This document shows positions 41,855 through 53,969 of a stretch of 55,000 nucleotides of DNA, one piece after another; positions within the stretch are counted from its first letter, which is position 1, and every line of letters starts with the position of its first letter. Under the pieces are notes generated by a model that saw only the letters and a program-made list of their open reading frames with translations, was not told the DNA's origin and ran no database searches. The stretch comes from Mycoplasma sp. 'Moose RK' (lineage in GTDB: Bacteria > Bacillota_I > Bacilli_A > Mycoplasmatales > Metamycoplasmataceae): the NCBI RefSeq assembly GCF_015708155.1, contig NZ_JADDYD010000001.1:1-55000 (forward strand), given 5' to 3'. A program made the translations under genes and the position numbers.

Positions 41855-43912
41855 ATGGAAAATAAAAAAAACCCTTGTGTTTGAACACTAATTTCAAATA
41901 CTCACTTAAAAAAGGCCGAAAGTTTAGAAATAGTAATTCGAGCACTTTTTTTAAATAATGAAGAAATTAATTATGATTTTAAAAATAAATGATTAAAATT
42001 GTACAAAGCCCGGAATTGAAAACCGATCGGTGACTTAGGCGAACATTTAAAATTGGCGTCTCAACTTGGAATTACAAAAACGGATGTTCTGATTTCCGGA
42101 AAGCAAAAAGTCAATCTTTTAGCTAGGCTTGTAAACACAAATGAAATTAAAATAAGCGAATATATGAGCATTATTTTATTTAATTTGGTTACTTTTATTA
42201 GTTTTAAGTTTTGTCATATTTTCAAAAAAACCCTTGAATTGCTGAAGAAAAATAATAATTCACCCGTTACGGTTGATCAAGTTTTTAAAAATTTGGAATT
42301 GGATTCGTCAACTTGTAAACAATTTGACCAAAGGTTATTGCGATACCATTTAAAACAAAAAGATCATATTTTTTACATTTTGATTTCGGGGATTTTCTTT
42401 GAAGTGATATCATCAAGGGGGAAAAATAATCAATTTAGTACTAATTTTTTCCAAATTAAGCTTTTTGACCACTGATTTTCTGAAATCGACAACTTAATTT
42501 CAAGATGTAATACTGATTTTAAAAATTTTAGTTTTGAAAAAGCAACCGAAATTCGTGTGAATTCTGATGCCTGATCAAGTTATTTGACCAAAAATTCACA
42601 ATCAAATTATGATTATATAACCGAAGTTATTAGAAAATCAAAACTTTTTAAAGAAAAAAAGGAAGAAATTCTTGAAATTGAAACTCAAAAAAGTGAAATT
42701 GATGAAAATTTTTCACCTTCACCTTCACCTTCTAATGAAAATTATGATTTTGAATTAGAAAATAACCTTGAAAAAAAAATAAATATTCAATCATCCTTTA
42801 CGAAAAAAATATCTTTTTTACCTTCATCAACTCAATCAAAATTAGATTTAACCAATGAATTCTCAAGAAATGCAATTGCAAAATTTAATGAATCTTGAGA
42901 AATTTATTTTAATCAGTTTTCACTAAATTTATGCAAATTATTCAGCTTAAATTTAGAAAATTGACTCAACCAATCAGCTTTTAAACAAAATTTTTTTAAT
43001 CTTCTTAGTTTTCAAAAAAATACACACAATTTAGTAAGGCCAGCAGATTCTTTTTTGAAAGAAAGCCAAAATTTGCTCCTGATTTCAGATTCTCTAAAAC
43101 AAATTCAGCTAAAAATTAGAAATGAAATATGTAAGTCCGAAATTGATGCTGGAAATTATGAAAATGTCGTGTTTCATGATGGTTTTTCAGAAAATGATTT
43201 TATCGGATATAACGATTTTTCTCTTGAAAATAGGAATTCAAACACTTTTGTTCCAGGTATTTTTGCAAAAATTTTGTCAAAAGCTCATTGAAATCCAGGG
43301 CAAAATTTTTGTTTAATCATTCAAAATATTAACAATCAAAACGCATTCGAAGTTATTAAACCTTTTTTGCCAATTTTTTTTCGTGGTAAAAATCGCAAAA
43401 GTCTACTTGGAATTTCGCACCCTGTTTTGTCATCCTATATTTTTTCAAATGATGATCAAAAAATCTTTTTACCACCAAATCTTTCAATTATAGGCACAAT
43501 TATAGGAAATTTGAACCACAAGAGCCCGAAAGTACTGTCATATTTGGCAGAAAATTGAGATATAAATTATTTAGATAGCAATTTTGATAATTTCTTGATG
43601 AATCATCCTGTTGTTGACACTGGTTTACTTTGAAAAGATTTTATTGAAACCATCAATTTTGCACTAGAATCAGAAAATTTAAGTGCAAGACTTTCACCAT
43701 TTTTTGTTGAAGAAAAAGTTTTGAAAGATCCAAAACTTTTCGCAAATAAAGTTGTTTTATTACTTTGAACCTTCACTTTTAGAGAAAAGCGTTCCAAATT
43801 TTTTAAATTCGAAACTTTAGATGAGTTAATTAAAAATTTTGTTTCAAATAAAAATTCTGATCGTTTAAACATTTTTAATTTAGATTTTTTTGTTCAAAAG
43901 AGGAAAAATTAA
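41855..43912 (+). CDS. McrB-fold AAA+ pseudo-GTPase candidate, 685 aa
   Basis: Not a known mycoplasma core gene to me. Eleven or so TGA(Trp) codons lie in frame. The C-terminal third follows the order of motifs in McrB: NLLLISDS at 406-413 where the P-loop should be (no G-x-x-G-x-GK-T), VVFHDGFSENDFIGY at 438-452 (McrB: VQFHxSYxYEDFIxGY), a GIFAKILSKAHWNPGQNF segment, LIIQNIN at 487-493 where McrB has IIDEIN, LPPNLSIIGTI at 539-549 (McrB: VPENVYIIGLM), and no ALRRRF arginine finger. The N-terminal 400 residues are unique, with a Ser/Pro-rich linker (SPSPSPS). No McrC partner is adjacent. It is probably a catalytically dead AAA+ protein; structural or regulatory function unknown. Confidence 0.6.
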
Positions 43913-43962
43913 GATTTTTTTAAAAAAATTAATTTGTGGCTTTGAATTTAAAGGAATAAATT

Positions 43963-45042
43963 ATGAATTTTGCAAAAAAATCTAAAATTTATTTTTTATT
44001 TGGCAAGGTGATTTTAACCCCATTTTTCATGATTTCGTTTATTTCTTGTACTTATAATCTTTCTGAAATCAAGTCAGTGGAAAATAAAATTGGTGAGTTA
44101 AATGCAATAAGGCTGAAAAATTTTGTAAATTCAGATAATTTATTTGAACTTAGTCCTGAAAACAGTGGGAAAATTTACGAAAATAAGCAAGCAAAATTTT
44201 ATTTATTTGACTTAGATTCAATACCTGAAAACCAAAGTTGAACTAAGATTTTGCCAGAATATCAAACCAATTTTGATCCACAAACTAGGATAGGTTACCT
44301 TAGTTTAATAAATCGTTATTACAATACAAAACAGCTTCAAAATTTGAAAAAAACTAAATTAAAGCAGAACATTAATTCAATTTATGTTCCAAATGTGGGC
44401 AAAAATTCATTGAATTTTTGATACCTTTACATGATGCCAATTTCAATTGGCTTTTCTGAAATTAAAATTAATGGCAAAAGTTTTAGTATTCCACCAACAA
44501 TTCCAAAAAAATTGTCACCTTATTCTTCAATTGAAATGAAATTATTGAAGAAAAATTCAATTTTTAATGATAATAAAAATTATATCCAAATTAACGTTAA
44601 TCAGATGATAAATTCATTTGCTTTAAAAGTTCCAAATCCAGATTGCATTGGATGTGAAAAGGTAGTTTTTGGACTCCTTGATTCTGAAAAATACCCTAAT
44701 TTCAAGCTAAATTTTGAAAGCTTGGATTTTAAAAATAAAATTATTAGATTTAAAATTGACAAAAAATTTGATAATTTTGATGTTGAAAAATCAGAAACTA
44801 ATTCATTGAATTCCAACATTTCAACATTAAATTTTTTGCTTAAAACTAAAAATTATCAGCAGGATTTAAATCCAGATAATTATTTTGAAAAAAATACTGA
44901 AAAGATATCCGAAAATATTGATTTTCCATTTGTTAGGTTTTTTACAAAGACTTTTGTCGTTCCTTTTGAGGGTTCAAATCAGGATTTTGATGCCCATTTT
45001 AAGGTAGAAATTAGTAATCTCAATGACGATTTTAAAAATTAA
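43963..45042 (+). CDS. Putative surface lipoprotein, 359 aa
   Basis: N-terminal signal peptide with basic start (NFAKKSKIYF), hydrophobic stretch and a lipobox ISFISC (Cys at about residue 29), so it is anchored by a lipid on the outer face of the membrane. The mature part is Asn/Lys/Phe-rich with no recognised domain; one NPDCIGCEK motif has a second pair of cysteines. Ribosome binding site AAAGGAA. Two or more TGA(Trp) codons. It follows the McrB-like gene by 50 bp and converges with valS. Confidence 0.75.
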
Positions 45043-45215
45043 TTAAACTAAAAATTTTTGATTTTTACACATAATTTTGTATTTTAATTTGCTTGTTGGT
45101 AAAAGTAAAAAAAATTTGTTTAAAAAACTTTGTTTTTGCGCCAAATTCGATATTTTAATATGGATTTGAATAAATTTAGTTTTAAAATAAAATTAGTAAC
45201 AAATTCTAAATTTGA

Positions 45216-47693
45216 TTAAATTTTGCTATTTTTTTGATAAAAGCTTAATTTTTCCTTAAATTTTTCTAATTTTTCTTTTTCCAAATTAATTTTTTCTGCA
45301 GGCGCCTTGTTTAAAAAATTTTGATTTGCTAATATATTTTCTGCGCGCAATATTTCTTTTTTCAAAAATTCAATTTTTTGATCAATTTCTTTTTTCTCTT
45401 TTTCGATTATTTCTTGTGGTACCTTGAGAGAAATATTGAAGTTATTAGTTTTAATTATTAACCCTTGATTTTCGTTTCATTTTCCAAAAGAAAGCCTATC
45501 TATTGTCTCAATTTGCTCTTTCTTAAACTCTTTTCCGATTACATAATATTCCAAAATAATTTTTTTAGAAATTTTAAATTTTTCACGATAGGCACGCAGA
45601 CTATCAATAATTTCCAATAAATTTTCAACCTGATTTACATCAGGAAACCTACGGATTAATGGTTTTTTTTGATCTAAAATCTCAATTTTAAAAATTTTTT
45701 CCATCAAGAAATCTGTTAAAAAAGGGATGAAAGGGTGCAGGATTACTAAAATTTTTTGAAATAATAGCCTTGCTTGGTATCCATTTTTTCGATTTTTAAT
45801 TAATTCAATATATCTTGATGAAAAATCGCCAAAAATAAAGTTTTGAATAAGTGAACCAATTACACTGAAATTATATTTTTTAGTATTTTTTGTGATTTCT
45901 CGTTTAAAAAGGAAAATTTTATTTTCCATTCACCGGTCAATTAGATCTGGATTAGTCGCTTTTTCGCCCAAACCACTAATATATTTTGCAATATTTCAAA
46001 TTTTATTATTTAAATTTCAAGCTGAATTTAACTTTTCTATACTAAATTTAATGTCCTTCCCTGGTGTAGAATTAAAAATAAGTGTTTGTCTGAGGACATC
46101 AGAGCCATATTTTTCAATAATTTCCATTGGATCAACACCATTTCCTAAGGATTTCGACATCTTTTTGCCGTTTTCATCCCGAATTAATCCATGGATTAAA
46201 ACCTTTTCAAAAGGTTTCTGTTTTAAAACAGAAAGTGATGAAAAATACATTCTTGCAACTCAAAAAAACAAAATGTCCCAACCAGTCACAAGCAAACTTG
46301 ACGGAAAATAGGACTTAAAAAGCTCTAAATTTTGTGGCCAACCAAGAAAAACAAAGGCACTAATTCCTGAAGAAAATCAGGTGTCTAGGACGTCTTCGTC
46401 CTGAATCCAATCCTTCCCTGGTGATTCAATTTGCACTTTAATTTCATTATTTTTGTACCAAACAGGAATTCTGTGCCCCCATCAGAGTTGACGTGAAATT
46501 GTTCAATCATGGACATTTTCCATCCATTTTCTCAATTTTTTTTCATAATTTCTTGGATAAAAAAGTACCTTATCTTTTGAATTTAGGTGTTCAATTAAAT
46601 CTTTTGCAAGTTGATCCATTTTCACAAATCATTGTGGTTGTTGAAGAATTTCAACAATTTCATCGCTTCGTTGTGAAAAACCAACATTAGAAACAATATC
46701 CTTAGTTTTAATTAAAAAACCTTCTTTTTCCAGCTTTTTTGCGATTAAATCTCTTGCTAAAAAGCGATTTAATCCATTAAAATCAGGAACATTTTCATTT
46801 AAATTTCCATAAATGTCAATGCAATCCGAAGATGAAAAACCATGTTTTTCCATGATTTCAAAATCCAAAAGTGAGTGACTAGAAATTTTCATAACTCCTG
46901 AACCAAAATTGATGTTAACATTGGAATCAGAAATTATTTTGATTAATTTTTTGGTTAAAGGATGAACAACTTTTTTACCAACCAGGTGCAAAAAACGCTT
47001 GTCTTTTGGGTTGACAGCAAGTGCAACATCTGAACTTATGGTCTCAATTCTTGTTGTAGCGACAGTCAAAAATGAACTTGAATTTTCAAGAAAATACTTG
47101 ATATAGTACATTTTTTGTTTGACAGGTTTGTTAATAACTTCAATATTTGAAATTGCAGTTTGCAATTTCACATCTCAATTTATTGCTCGATTGCCGCGAT
47201 AAATTAGTCCTTTTTTTCATAAATCAATGAAAAAAAGGGAAACGGCTTCTTTTGCTTGATCATCAAGAGTGAATCTTTCTTTGGAAAAATCATAGCAAAT
47301 TCCCAATTTATTTCATTGTTCCTTGATTTTTTTGTATTGCTGATCTTTCCATTCAAAACATTTTTTGATAAATTTTTCGCGGCCAAGATCAAATTTAGTC
47401 AAATTTTCTGCTGCCAAAAGTGATTCCACTTTTGCTTGCGTTGCAATTCCGGCGTGGTCAACGGCTGGCAGAAAAAGTGTGTCAAAACCTTCCAACTTGT
47501 GAAATCTAATTAAAGTGTCCTGAATAAAAATGTTTCAGGCGTGGCCAAGGTGAAGTTGCCCAGTTACATTTGGCGGCGGCGTGATTATTGAAAAAGGTTT
47601 TTTGACATTCGTTTTAGCAAAAAAGCGCCCCTTTTTTTGTCATTTTTCGTTGCGATTTTTTTCAACAAGATTAAAATCATACTTATTTTCCAT
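45216..47693 (-). CDS. valS: Valyl-tRNA synthetase
   Basis: 825 aa. Class I synthetase with HIGH motif [14 protein letters not shown], editing-domain [15 protein letters not shown], zinc-less tungsten-like [31 protein letters not shown], the KMSKS motif [13 protein letters not shown] and a C-terminal coiled coil ([20 protein letters not shown]). Many TGA(Trp) codons fragment it in the standard code. It ends at TAA 45216. The start ATG 47693 is 13 bp after the ABC-like gene. Confidence 0.96.
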
Positions 47694-47706
47694 GGTTTTC
47701 CTTACA

Positions 47707-49623
47707 TTATTTAAGGTCGACAATTAAAATGTCACTTGTCAGTCATTCTTTTTTGATGCTAAAGTTAAGCTTAAATTTTCCACTTTTTGAGGGATTTCAT
47801 TGATTTACAAAAAGTTCAAAATTATTATGAATTCCACCTTGGTTTTTGACAAAAACATTATTTTGTAACTGCCGATAAAGTTGTGTTTCTAGCAAATGTA
47901 AATTTGCAGTGTCGAAACCACTATTTTGGTAAAAAAATTTTGCATAAGTGGTTTTTGGAGTCAAAGGCAAATCAATTTCGCTAATATATTCAACCAAAAC
48001 ACCTTTTTCAATGAAAATAATACTGAAATCCCGTATTGGTTTTATAGGCCGTCGCGAAAAAACAAAAAGTTGCACAGGATTTTTAGCTGCAGTAAAGCAA
48101 TGTTGAAGTAATTTTTGTTTGAAAGCATTTTCCAAAAAAAATGAACTTTCATCAAACAAAATTCTAGTGTAGTTCCCCATTTTAAGCTTTTTTGTTTCAA
48201 GAAAAAACAAAATTTCATTACTTAAATTGCCATAATTTTGGTAAAGAAGGTCAAAATCAATTCCATTTTCAAAGCAAAAAATCAAAAATTGATTTTTTTT
48301 GTGAAACAAATCAATTTTATTCAAATTATACAAAACAAAAAAATATTTTAAATCATTTATTGCATCTTTTAGAAAAATAAAGTCGTTTTTATGAGTTAAT
48401 TTTGAAATTTTGTCCTGTAATTTTTTGAGTTTGTTTTCGATTGAAATCAGTCAAACTCTTTTGCTCAAAAAGGAATTTTCAATTTTTTTTTTGTACTGTT
48501 TCTTTTTAATTCTAATAATTTCTTGTTGTCACAAAATATTAGCACGAACGACGGTTTTGTTGTTAGATTTAAGGTTTTGATAATACGGATTTTCGCGACG
48601 GAAATTGTGATTTTTTTTGATTTTAAAGTGTTTTTGAGTTTTTTTGTTACGATTTTCAAGGATTTTTTGGTCTCGATTTTGTTGTCAAAAAATTCAAAAT
48701 TTGTCAGCAAAAGTTTTGCTAAAATGATTTTTTACACTTGACAAACTTTCCAAGGTTTTTTGATTAAGAAGTTTACCAAGCCAAGATTCAAATTCATAAT
48801 AGGTTTCATAAATTTGCTGCGAACTTAGTCATCGAAAATTGCTTGATTCCTTTATTAGACTGGAAAAACAGCTGTAACCTGCAAGAAAAATTTTAATTTT
48901 ATAGGGGTCAACATCAAATGAATTTAACAAAGAATTATGGTGATTTACGATGTTTTTAATGTCGTTTTTAATCAAAATAACAGCATTTTCTGCATTAATT
49001 TCACTGTTTTTTGAATTGTCAATTTCAAAATCAAAGAAAAATGAGTTTGCCTTTGAAATTTCAGTACAATTTTCCTGTTCATTAATCGGATTAATTTCTG
49101 CTTTTGTGTACAAATTGTGAAAATTTTGATTCAAAATCTTGTATTTTTCTTTGATTTGCTTGATGGATTCAAGCAAATCAAAATTTTGAGCTTGGTTTTC
49201 AATTAAAAAATTAATTTCTGATTCAACCAGTTGCAAAAAATTATTTGCGTGCTCAATCATTGACGACAGAATATATTTTCTGGTGGTGTTTGTTTTTATT
49301 TGCGATGAATTAATTTTTCAATATGAAAAAAGTACTTCAATGACAAGCTTATTTTTGCTTTCTTCGAATACTTTTTTTGTCAAAAAGTCCGAAAAACATG
49401 ACTTTTTTTCAAAATCATAAGGTTTGTTTTCTTCGATAATAAAGCCATTATAGGAATTTTCTTGTTCAAGAATTTTTTTAAATTCATTAAAAAAATTCAA
49501 ATCAGAGGAGTACAAAAAACTATTTTGATTAGATCTAATTTTGAGACTAAAATAGTTTCAATAATTATTTTTGATGTTATGAAAAACTAATTCTTTTTTT
49601 TCTTCTCTGTCAAAATTTGTCAT
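47707..49623 (-). CDS. Degenerate ABC-ATPase-like protein (OppD/OppF-type remnant), 638 aa
   Basis: No obvious membrane segment; long charged, probably coiled middle. The C-terminal part follows the end of peptide-transporter ABC ATPases: NYGNLSNEILFF (~463-474) where the LSGGQ signature should be, TRILFDESS (486-494) as a Walker B with D491/E492, LFVFSRRPIKPIRDF where the H-loop His should be (here Arg), FIEKGVLVEYISEI, then LPLTPKTTYAKFF (like the HPYTKxL end of OppD/F). In the N-terminus, around residues 20-75, the P-loop position has no GxxGxGKS. The assignment rests on motif order by eye. It may be a non-hydrolysing ABC paralog or an unrelated coiled-coil protein. Confidence 0.45.
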
Positions 49624-49637
49624 ATTTTCCTAATTTT

Positions 49638-50603
49638 TTATGTTACAGAATAAGAAAATCTTTTTTGGACAAGCGGCAAAATTGCTCTTGTTGCAAAATA
49701 AACAACAGAAAGATTGATCCAAATTTTTACTGGCGAAGTAATTATGTGAGTTAACAACGCGGTTTCGAAATTATTAAGAGCGCCTGACTGAACATCGCCA
49801 CTAGCCGCAATAACACTGGATAAAGGTTCGTGGAGAGCAGAAAACGCAACAATTGGCGCTATTGTTAGGTATCTACCAAATTTTCTAAAAAATTTAATAA
49901 ATCTTGCAAAAACAAGAAAGAAAATCATTGTGACAGTTCCTGACATCACAAAAATTACAAATGATAATTTGCTTGAAATAAATTTTGATTGACTAAAATC
50001 AATCGAAGAATTAAACATCACAATTGAAATTACAGTTGTAACAACTGCTATTAAAATCAAGTTGCTGGCAATTCAGTAAAAATTAAGAAGCGCTTTTTCT
50101 TCAGGTCAATTTTTGATTTTTGTAACTTTTTTTTGTAAGAAAAAAAGTCTCTTTTTCAGATTTTTTTCCTGTTTTTCATCTCTTATATTTGCGCTAATTG
50201 CGTAAAAAGTGTAATTATAAATTTTCACTTTTTGATTAAAAATTTTTTGATTCAAACGGGAAATTAGCGCATCTTTTGCAAACCATTTTTCACCTTTTTT
50301 GATAAAAAATCAGAAAAAAAGACCCGGAATGAATCCTGTAAGTGAAAGATAAATTGTGTAATATCAAGAATAAACGCCCGGAATGAACAAAAAAGTTAAC
50401 AAATCTGCAAGTAAACCCGTCAAAAATCCGACAACGGGGCCGAAAATAAACCCTGTAATTTTGATAGGTAGGCCTATAATTGAAAGTCGAAAATTTGGTA
50501 AAATTGCAAAAGGAGCCAATCTGACTCCAATTATCAACATAATTACCGCAATTGAAATAAAAATTGCAACAAAGGAAATTTTCATGTTAGTCAATTTTGC
50601 CAT
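49638..50603 (-). CDS. ECF transporter substrate-binding (S) component, folate-type candidate
   Basis: 321 aa integral membrane protein. N-terminal helices include RLAPFAILPNFRLSIIGLPI and the ECF-type segment GFIFGPVVGFLTGLLADLLT, which is characteristic of FolT-like and related vitamin S components. A central basic, soluble insertion (residues ~105-160) is longer than in typical S components. The strong GGAGGGG ribosome binding site supports ATG 50603. It would pair with a shared energising module (EcfA/A'/T) elsewhere. The vitamin is not determined by sequence alone. Confidence 0.8.
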
Positions 50604-50677
50604 TTTACCCCTCCGCTACTTTTATTTATAACAGAAATTATTAAAATTATAACCAAAAAAGACTAAAAAAAGATAAA

Positions 50678-52240
50678 TTAATTTAATTTTTCCTTTGAAT
50701 TTTCAGTAGTCAAATTTATTGCCCACTTTGTTTTTAAATATAAAAATTCAAAAACTACCCATTTTACGATGTCAGAAAAATAAAAAAGTGAGGTCGATAA
50801 AAGTAATTTAAGACTTGTGTCTTGGATTAAAGGGAGAAAAACAAAAACGATAATTACCTGTCATGAAAGTTGTAAAATTGCTATGAAAAAATCTCAGGAA
50901 CTTGCAAAATTAGACCTACCACCAGACTTAATTATGCTTAGTGAGGCATTAATTTGCACCCAAATTGGGTTGATTAAAATGATGATAATTGAGACAAGAA
51001 AAATTTGTTGAAGATAAAAAGAAACTGCCAAATTTTGCTGTTTTTGCACAAGTTCTTGACTAATTGGCAGATTGTTTTTTTGAAAATAAGTTTCTAAACC
51101 TTTGGCAACTTGGTCTTCAATTCCTTTTGTGATTAAGTTAGTTTGAGTTGTAATTAGCACGGCAAAAAGAGTTAAAAGTGATATGAAAACTGAAACAACT
51201 AGCAAAAAACCTTTGAGCATTGCAGCGTTTTTTTTGGCCTCTTCAATTTTATTTTGTCCCAAATTTTGGCCAACTACAATTGAAACACTAATTTGAATTG
51301 AGGCAAAGGTTGTGAACAAAATATTGGCAATTGTCATCGTAATTCCGGCAATTGCCAGGTAACCAATCCCTCAATAATGGTGCAAATTTTTTTCATCACT
51401 AATTCCTAGCGATCCCGAAGGCATGCCTTGTGATCACAAAATTGCGCGAGTAGAGATAATTATTGAGGAAATTATCGTCAAAGACATTCCAAAAAAACGT
51501 TTGAAAAATTGAGATCAAATTTTTTTCTTGATGTTAAAAATTTTGAAAATTTCTAATCTAATTTCTTTTTTGTAAAAAAATTGGTAAAAATACAAAAGAA
51601 TACTCGTGACTAAGCGAGAAATTACTGTCGCAAGTGCCGATCCCGAGACCCCCATATAGGGAATTAGGACTAAATTTAGGGTTACGTTTGTGATTAAAGT
51701 AAGTGCAGTGAAGAAAAGCGAGATTTTCATTGTCCCTATTTCACGCAAAATTCCAGATGCTGTGAGAATGTAGGCGAATAAAATTCAGGAAAATGAAATT
51801 ATAAAAAGGTAATTCTTTGCTTCGCTAAAAGTAATAGCATCCTGAGCAGTAAAGTTGTTTTGTTTTTGCACAACTTTTAGCATATTTTCTGGAATTATTC
51901 AGGAAAAAATTGCAAAAATCAGAATTGTTGAAATGCATAAAATATAGCGAATATTGTTAATCTGACGCGCCAAAAGATAATCTTTTTTGCCCCAATATTG
52001 GCTAAAAATTACTGAACCAATCATGTTAATTGCAACAATAAAGGAAAAAATTATTCCTGTTCAAATGTTGGCAATTCCGACGGCTGTGACTCCGCCGCTG
52101 ATTTGTGAAACCATAAAATTGTCAACAAAATTATTAATTGAGATAAAAAATGTTGCAAGAATTACAGGAACTGTAATTTTAGTGTAATTTTTCCACTTTT
52201 GGATTGAGTCAGGAAAAAATTTTCTAATTGAAAACGACAT
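50678..52240 (-). CDS. MATE-family multidrug/organic-cation exporter
   Basis: 520 aa with about 12 membrane helices. The N-terminal repeat has VPVILATFFISINNFVDNFM and IANIWTGIIFSF; the second half shows the matching FASIQISVSIVVGQNLGQNK segment, both typical of MatE domains. It exports toxic cations using the sodium or proton gradient. TGA(Trp) codons interrupt it in the standard code. Its ATG overlaps the greA stop by one base (TAATG). Confidence 0.9.
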
Positions 52241-52722
52241 TAGTCGTTAATTACCTCCAAAATTCTTACTGAATATTTTTCATTAACATCAATTTCGACT
52301 TCGTCGCCGCGGTTTTGGCCAATAAGAACTTGTGCAACTGGTGATAAATTTGATATTTTATTTTGTAAAGGATCGGCGTCAATCGAGCTAACAATTTGGA
52401 AGGTTTGAATTTCTTTTGTTTCAAGATTCTCGAAGGTTACTTTTGAGCCAATTGAAATGCGGCTGCTTCCTGAATTTGTAGCGATAATTTTTGCTTTTGA
52501 AATAATTGTTTCTAATTCTCGGATTTTTGATTCAATTATTCCTTGTTTTTCACGAGCAACATCATATTCAGCATTTTCAGATAGATCGCCTTGTGAACGA
52601 GCTTCTTTAATTTCCTGAATAACATTAATGCGTTCAACATTGACAAGATGTTTAAGTTCTTTTTTGATTTCATCAAGTTTCTGTTGAGTTAAAAGAATTT
52701 CATCGTTTAATAATTTTTTCAT
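52240..52722 (-). CDS. greA: Transcript cleavage factor GreA
   Basis: 160 aa. An N-terminal coiled coil with the catalytic tip SQGDLSENAEYDVAREKQ (acidic D and E), then the FKBP-like domain with SSRISIGSKVTF, DPLQNKISNLSPVAQVLIG and VEIDVNEKYSVRILEV. It rescues backtracked RNA polymerase. Good ribosome binding site (AAAAAGGAGCG). It is coupled to the MATE gene. Confidence 0.96.
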   Translation of the reverse strand: MKKLLNDEILLTQQKLDEIKKELKHLVNVERINVIQEIKEARSQGDLSENAEYDVAREKQGIIESKIRELETIISKAKIIATNSGSSRISIGSKVTFENLETKEIQTFQIVSSIDADPLQNKISNLSPVAQVLIGQNRGDEVEIDVNEKYSVRILEVIND

Positions 52723-52758
52723 TAGCGCTCCTTTTTATAATATTAGCAAAATTTTAAT

Positions 52759-53382
52759 TTATTTTATAAGAATTACCAAAAAACCATAATAAAAATATTC
52801 ACTGAAGGTGATTTTTTGGGATTCTAGAAATTTAATTATTGTTTTGCGTTGCTTTTTTTGGTACTTTCAGATAAGACACCCTTCTTTTTTAATTAATTCA
52901 AAAAAAAATGTTATTTCAGAGGGATGTATTGCTGTTGAAATGAGGATGAAATCAAAAAAAGGTTCAAAATTAGAGACTAAATTAATATTTTTAGTTTCTA
53001 ATTTTTCACTGTTAAATTGAAATTTTTCTTGATCAAGGTGCAAAATTGAGACTGATGTTTCAAGGTTGGGAATATTTTTTTTGCTAAGACAGGCGACTAA
53101 ACCGTCGTTTTCAAGGAAAAGTGTTTTTTTAAAATTAGAACTATTAATTTTATTAACAACAAATTCAAGGCTTTCAAGTAGTCAAGTCTCGCTTTTTAAC
53201 TCAAAAATTTGTGTTTTGAGGCTAATTTTTTCATTTTCTGAAATATTTTCAAGTGATTCAGTCTCTAATTTAAATTTTTTTATTAGTTGTTTTTTTTTAT
53301 ATGAGGTGAAAAAAAGGGAAACAAACGCCAAAACAAAGGCAAAAGCGCCTGTTGCCAGCAAAATTGTTTTTCACGTTGCCAT
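52759..53382 (-). CDS. Membrane-anchored unknown, possible methyltransferase-like (207 aa)
   Basis: 207 aa with two TGA(Trp) codons. One N-terminal membrane helix (about residues 5-26), a basic stop-transfer (SYKKKQLIKKF), a coiled segment, then a soluble domain. The C-terminal part reads FDFILISTAIHPSEITFFFE, LIKKEGCLIWKYQKKQ and a final strand FYYGFLVILIK, resembling the last strands of a Rossmann methyltransferase. I recall a mycoplasma family labelled BC85_0335 putative methyltransferase that this may match; not verified. Ribosome binding site GAGGGAA. greA follows 36 bp downstream. Confidence 0.6.
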
Positions 53383-53968
53383 TTTCCCTCTTTCAATTTT
53401 ATTTTTTTGAACTAATTATCCATACAAAAATTAAATCTTTTAAAAATCAGCAAAATTTTAACATACATTTTGCAAAACTTTTTGTAACTTTATTTAAGAT
53501 TATATTATTTAATTAAAATTTTTTTTCAAAAAAAGAAAAAAATAGGAAACACCCTTGTTTAATTTCTGAATTTTTCACTTTTATAATTTTGTTTGATGAA
53601 AAACACCATATGATGCCATTTTTCTTGATTTTTGAATAATTGCACAAGAAAATGTTGTTTCATGCTCGGTAAATTGTGCAAATTTTCCTAAATTTTTCCA
53701 CTTTTTTAGTTATATTTTTTTACCTTTTAGGGCTCATTAGTGTCGTTTTTCGCTTGCATAATTAAATTTGTGTTTTGAGTTTAAAATTTAGTATAAAAAA
53801 AATTGAAAAAAAGTGGAAAAATTTATAAAAAAAAATTCTTTTTTCCAATTTTTTTAATTTGAAAAAATGATAAAGTAAAAATTTTTTTTGCCAAAATATG
53901 CCCTAATTACAGGTTTTTTTTGCTTAGAAAAAAAATTTTTAAAAAAAAATTTATTTTTTTCTTTTTTA
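53383..53968. other. Non-coding AT-rich region upstream of 16S rRNA
   Basis: About 590 bp between the 207-aa gene and the rRNA promoter without a supportable gene; the minus-strand open stretch at 53854-54048 has no ribosome binding site and overlaps the rRNA promoter. It holds inverted repeats (53640-53647 / 53674-53681 and 53689-53707 / 53807-53825). Confidence 0.5.
53689..53825. repeat. 19-bp perfect inverted repeat upstream of rRNA promoter
   Basis: TAAATTTTTCCACTTTTTT (53689-53707) is the exact reverse complement of 53807-53825, separated by 99 bp. It contains the GTGGAAAAA core. In this AT-rich region it could form a cruciform or bind a protein at both arms. The 17-mer ATTTTTCCACTTTTTTA also occurs after rnr (19528-19544). 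Confidence 0.7.
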
Positions 53969-53969
53969 A

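Noticed and set aside
48465-48710. Lys-rich open stretch within the ABC-like gene
   Set aside because: It is out of frame with the flanking blocks, and the main frame is continuous through this segment when TGA is Trp.
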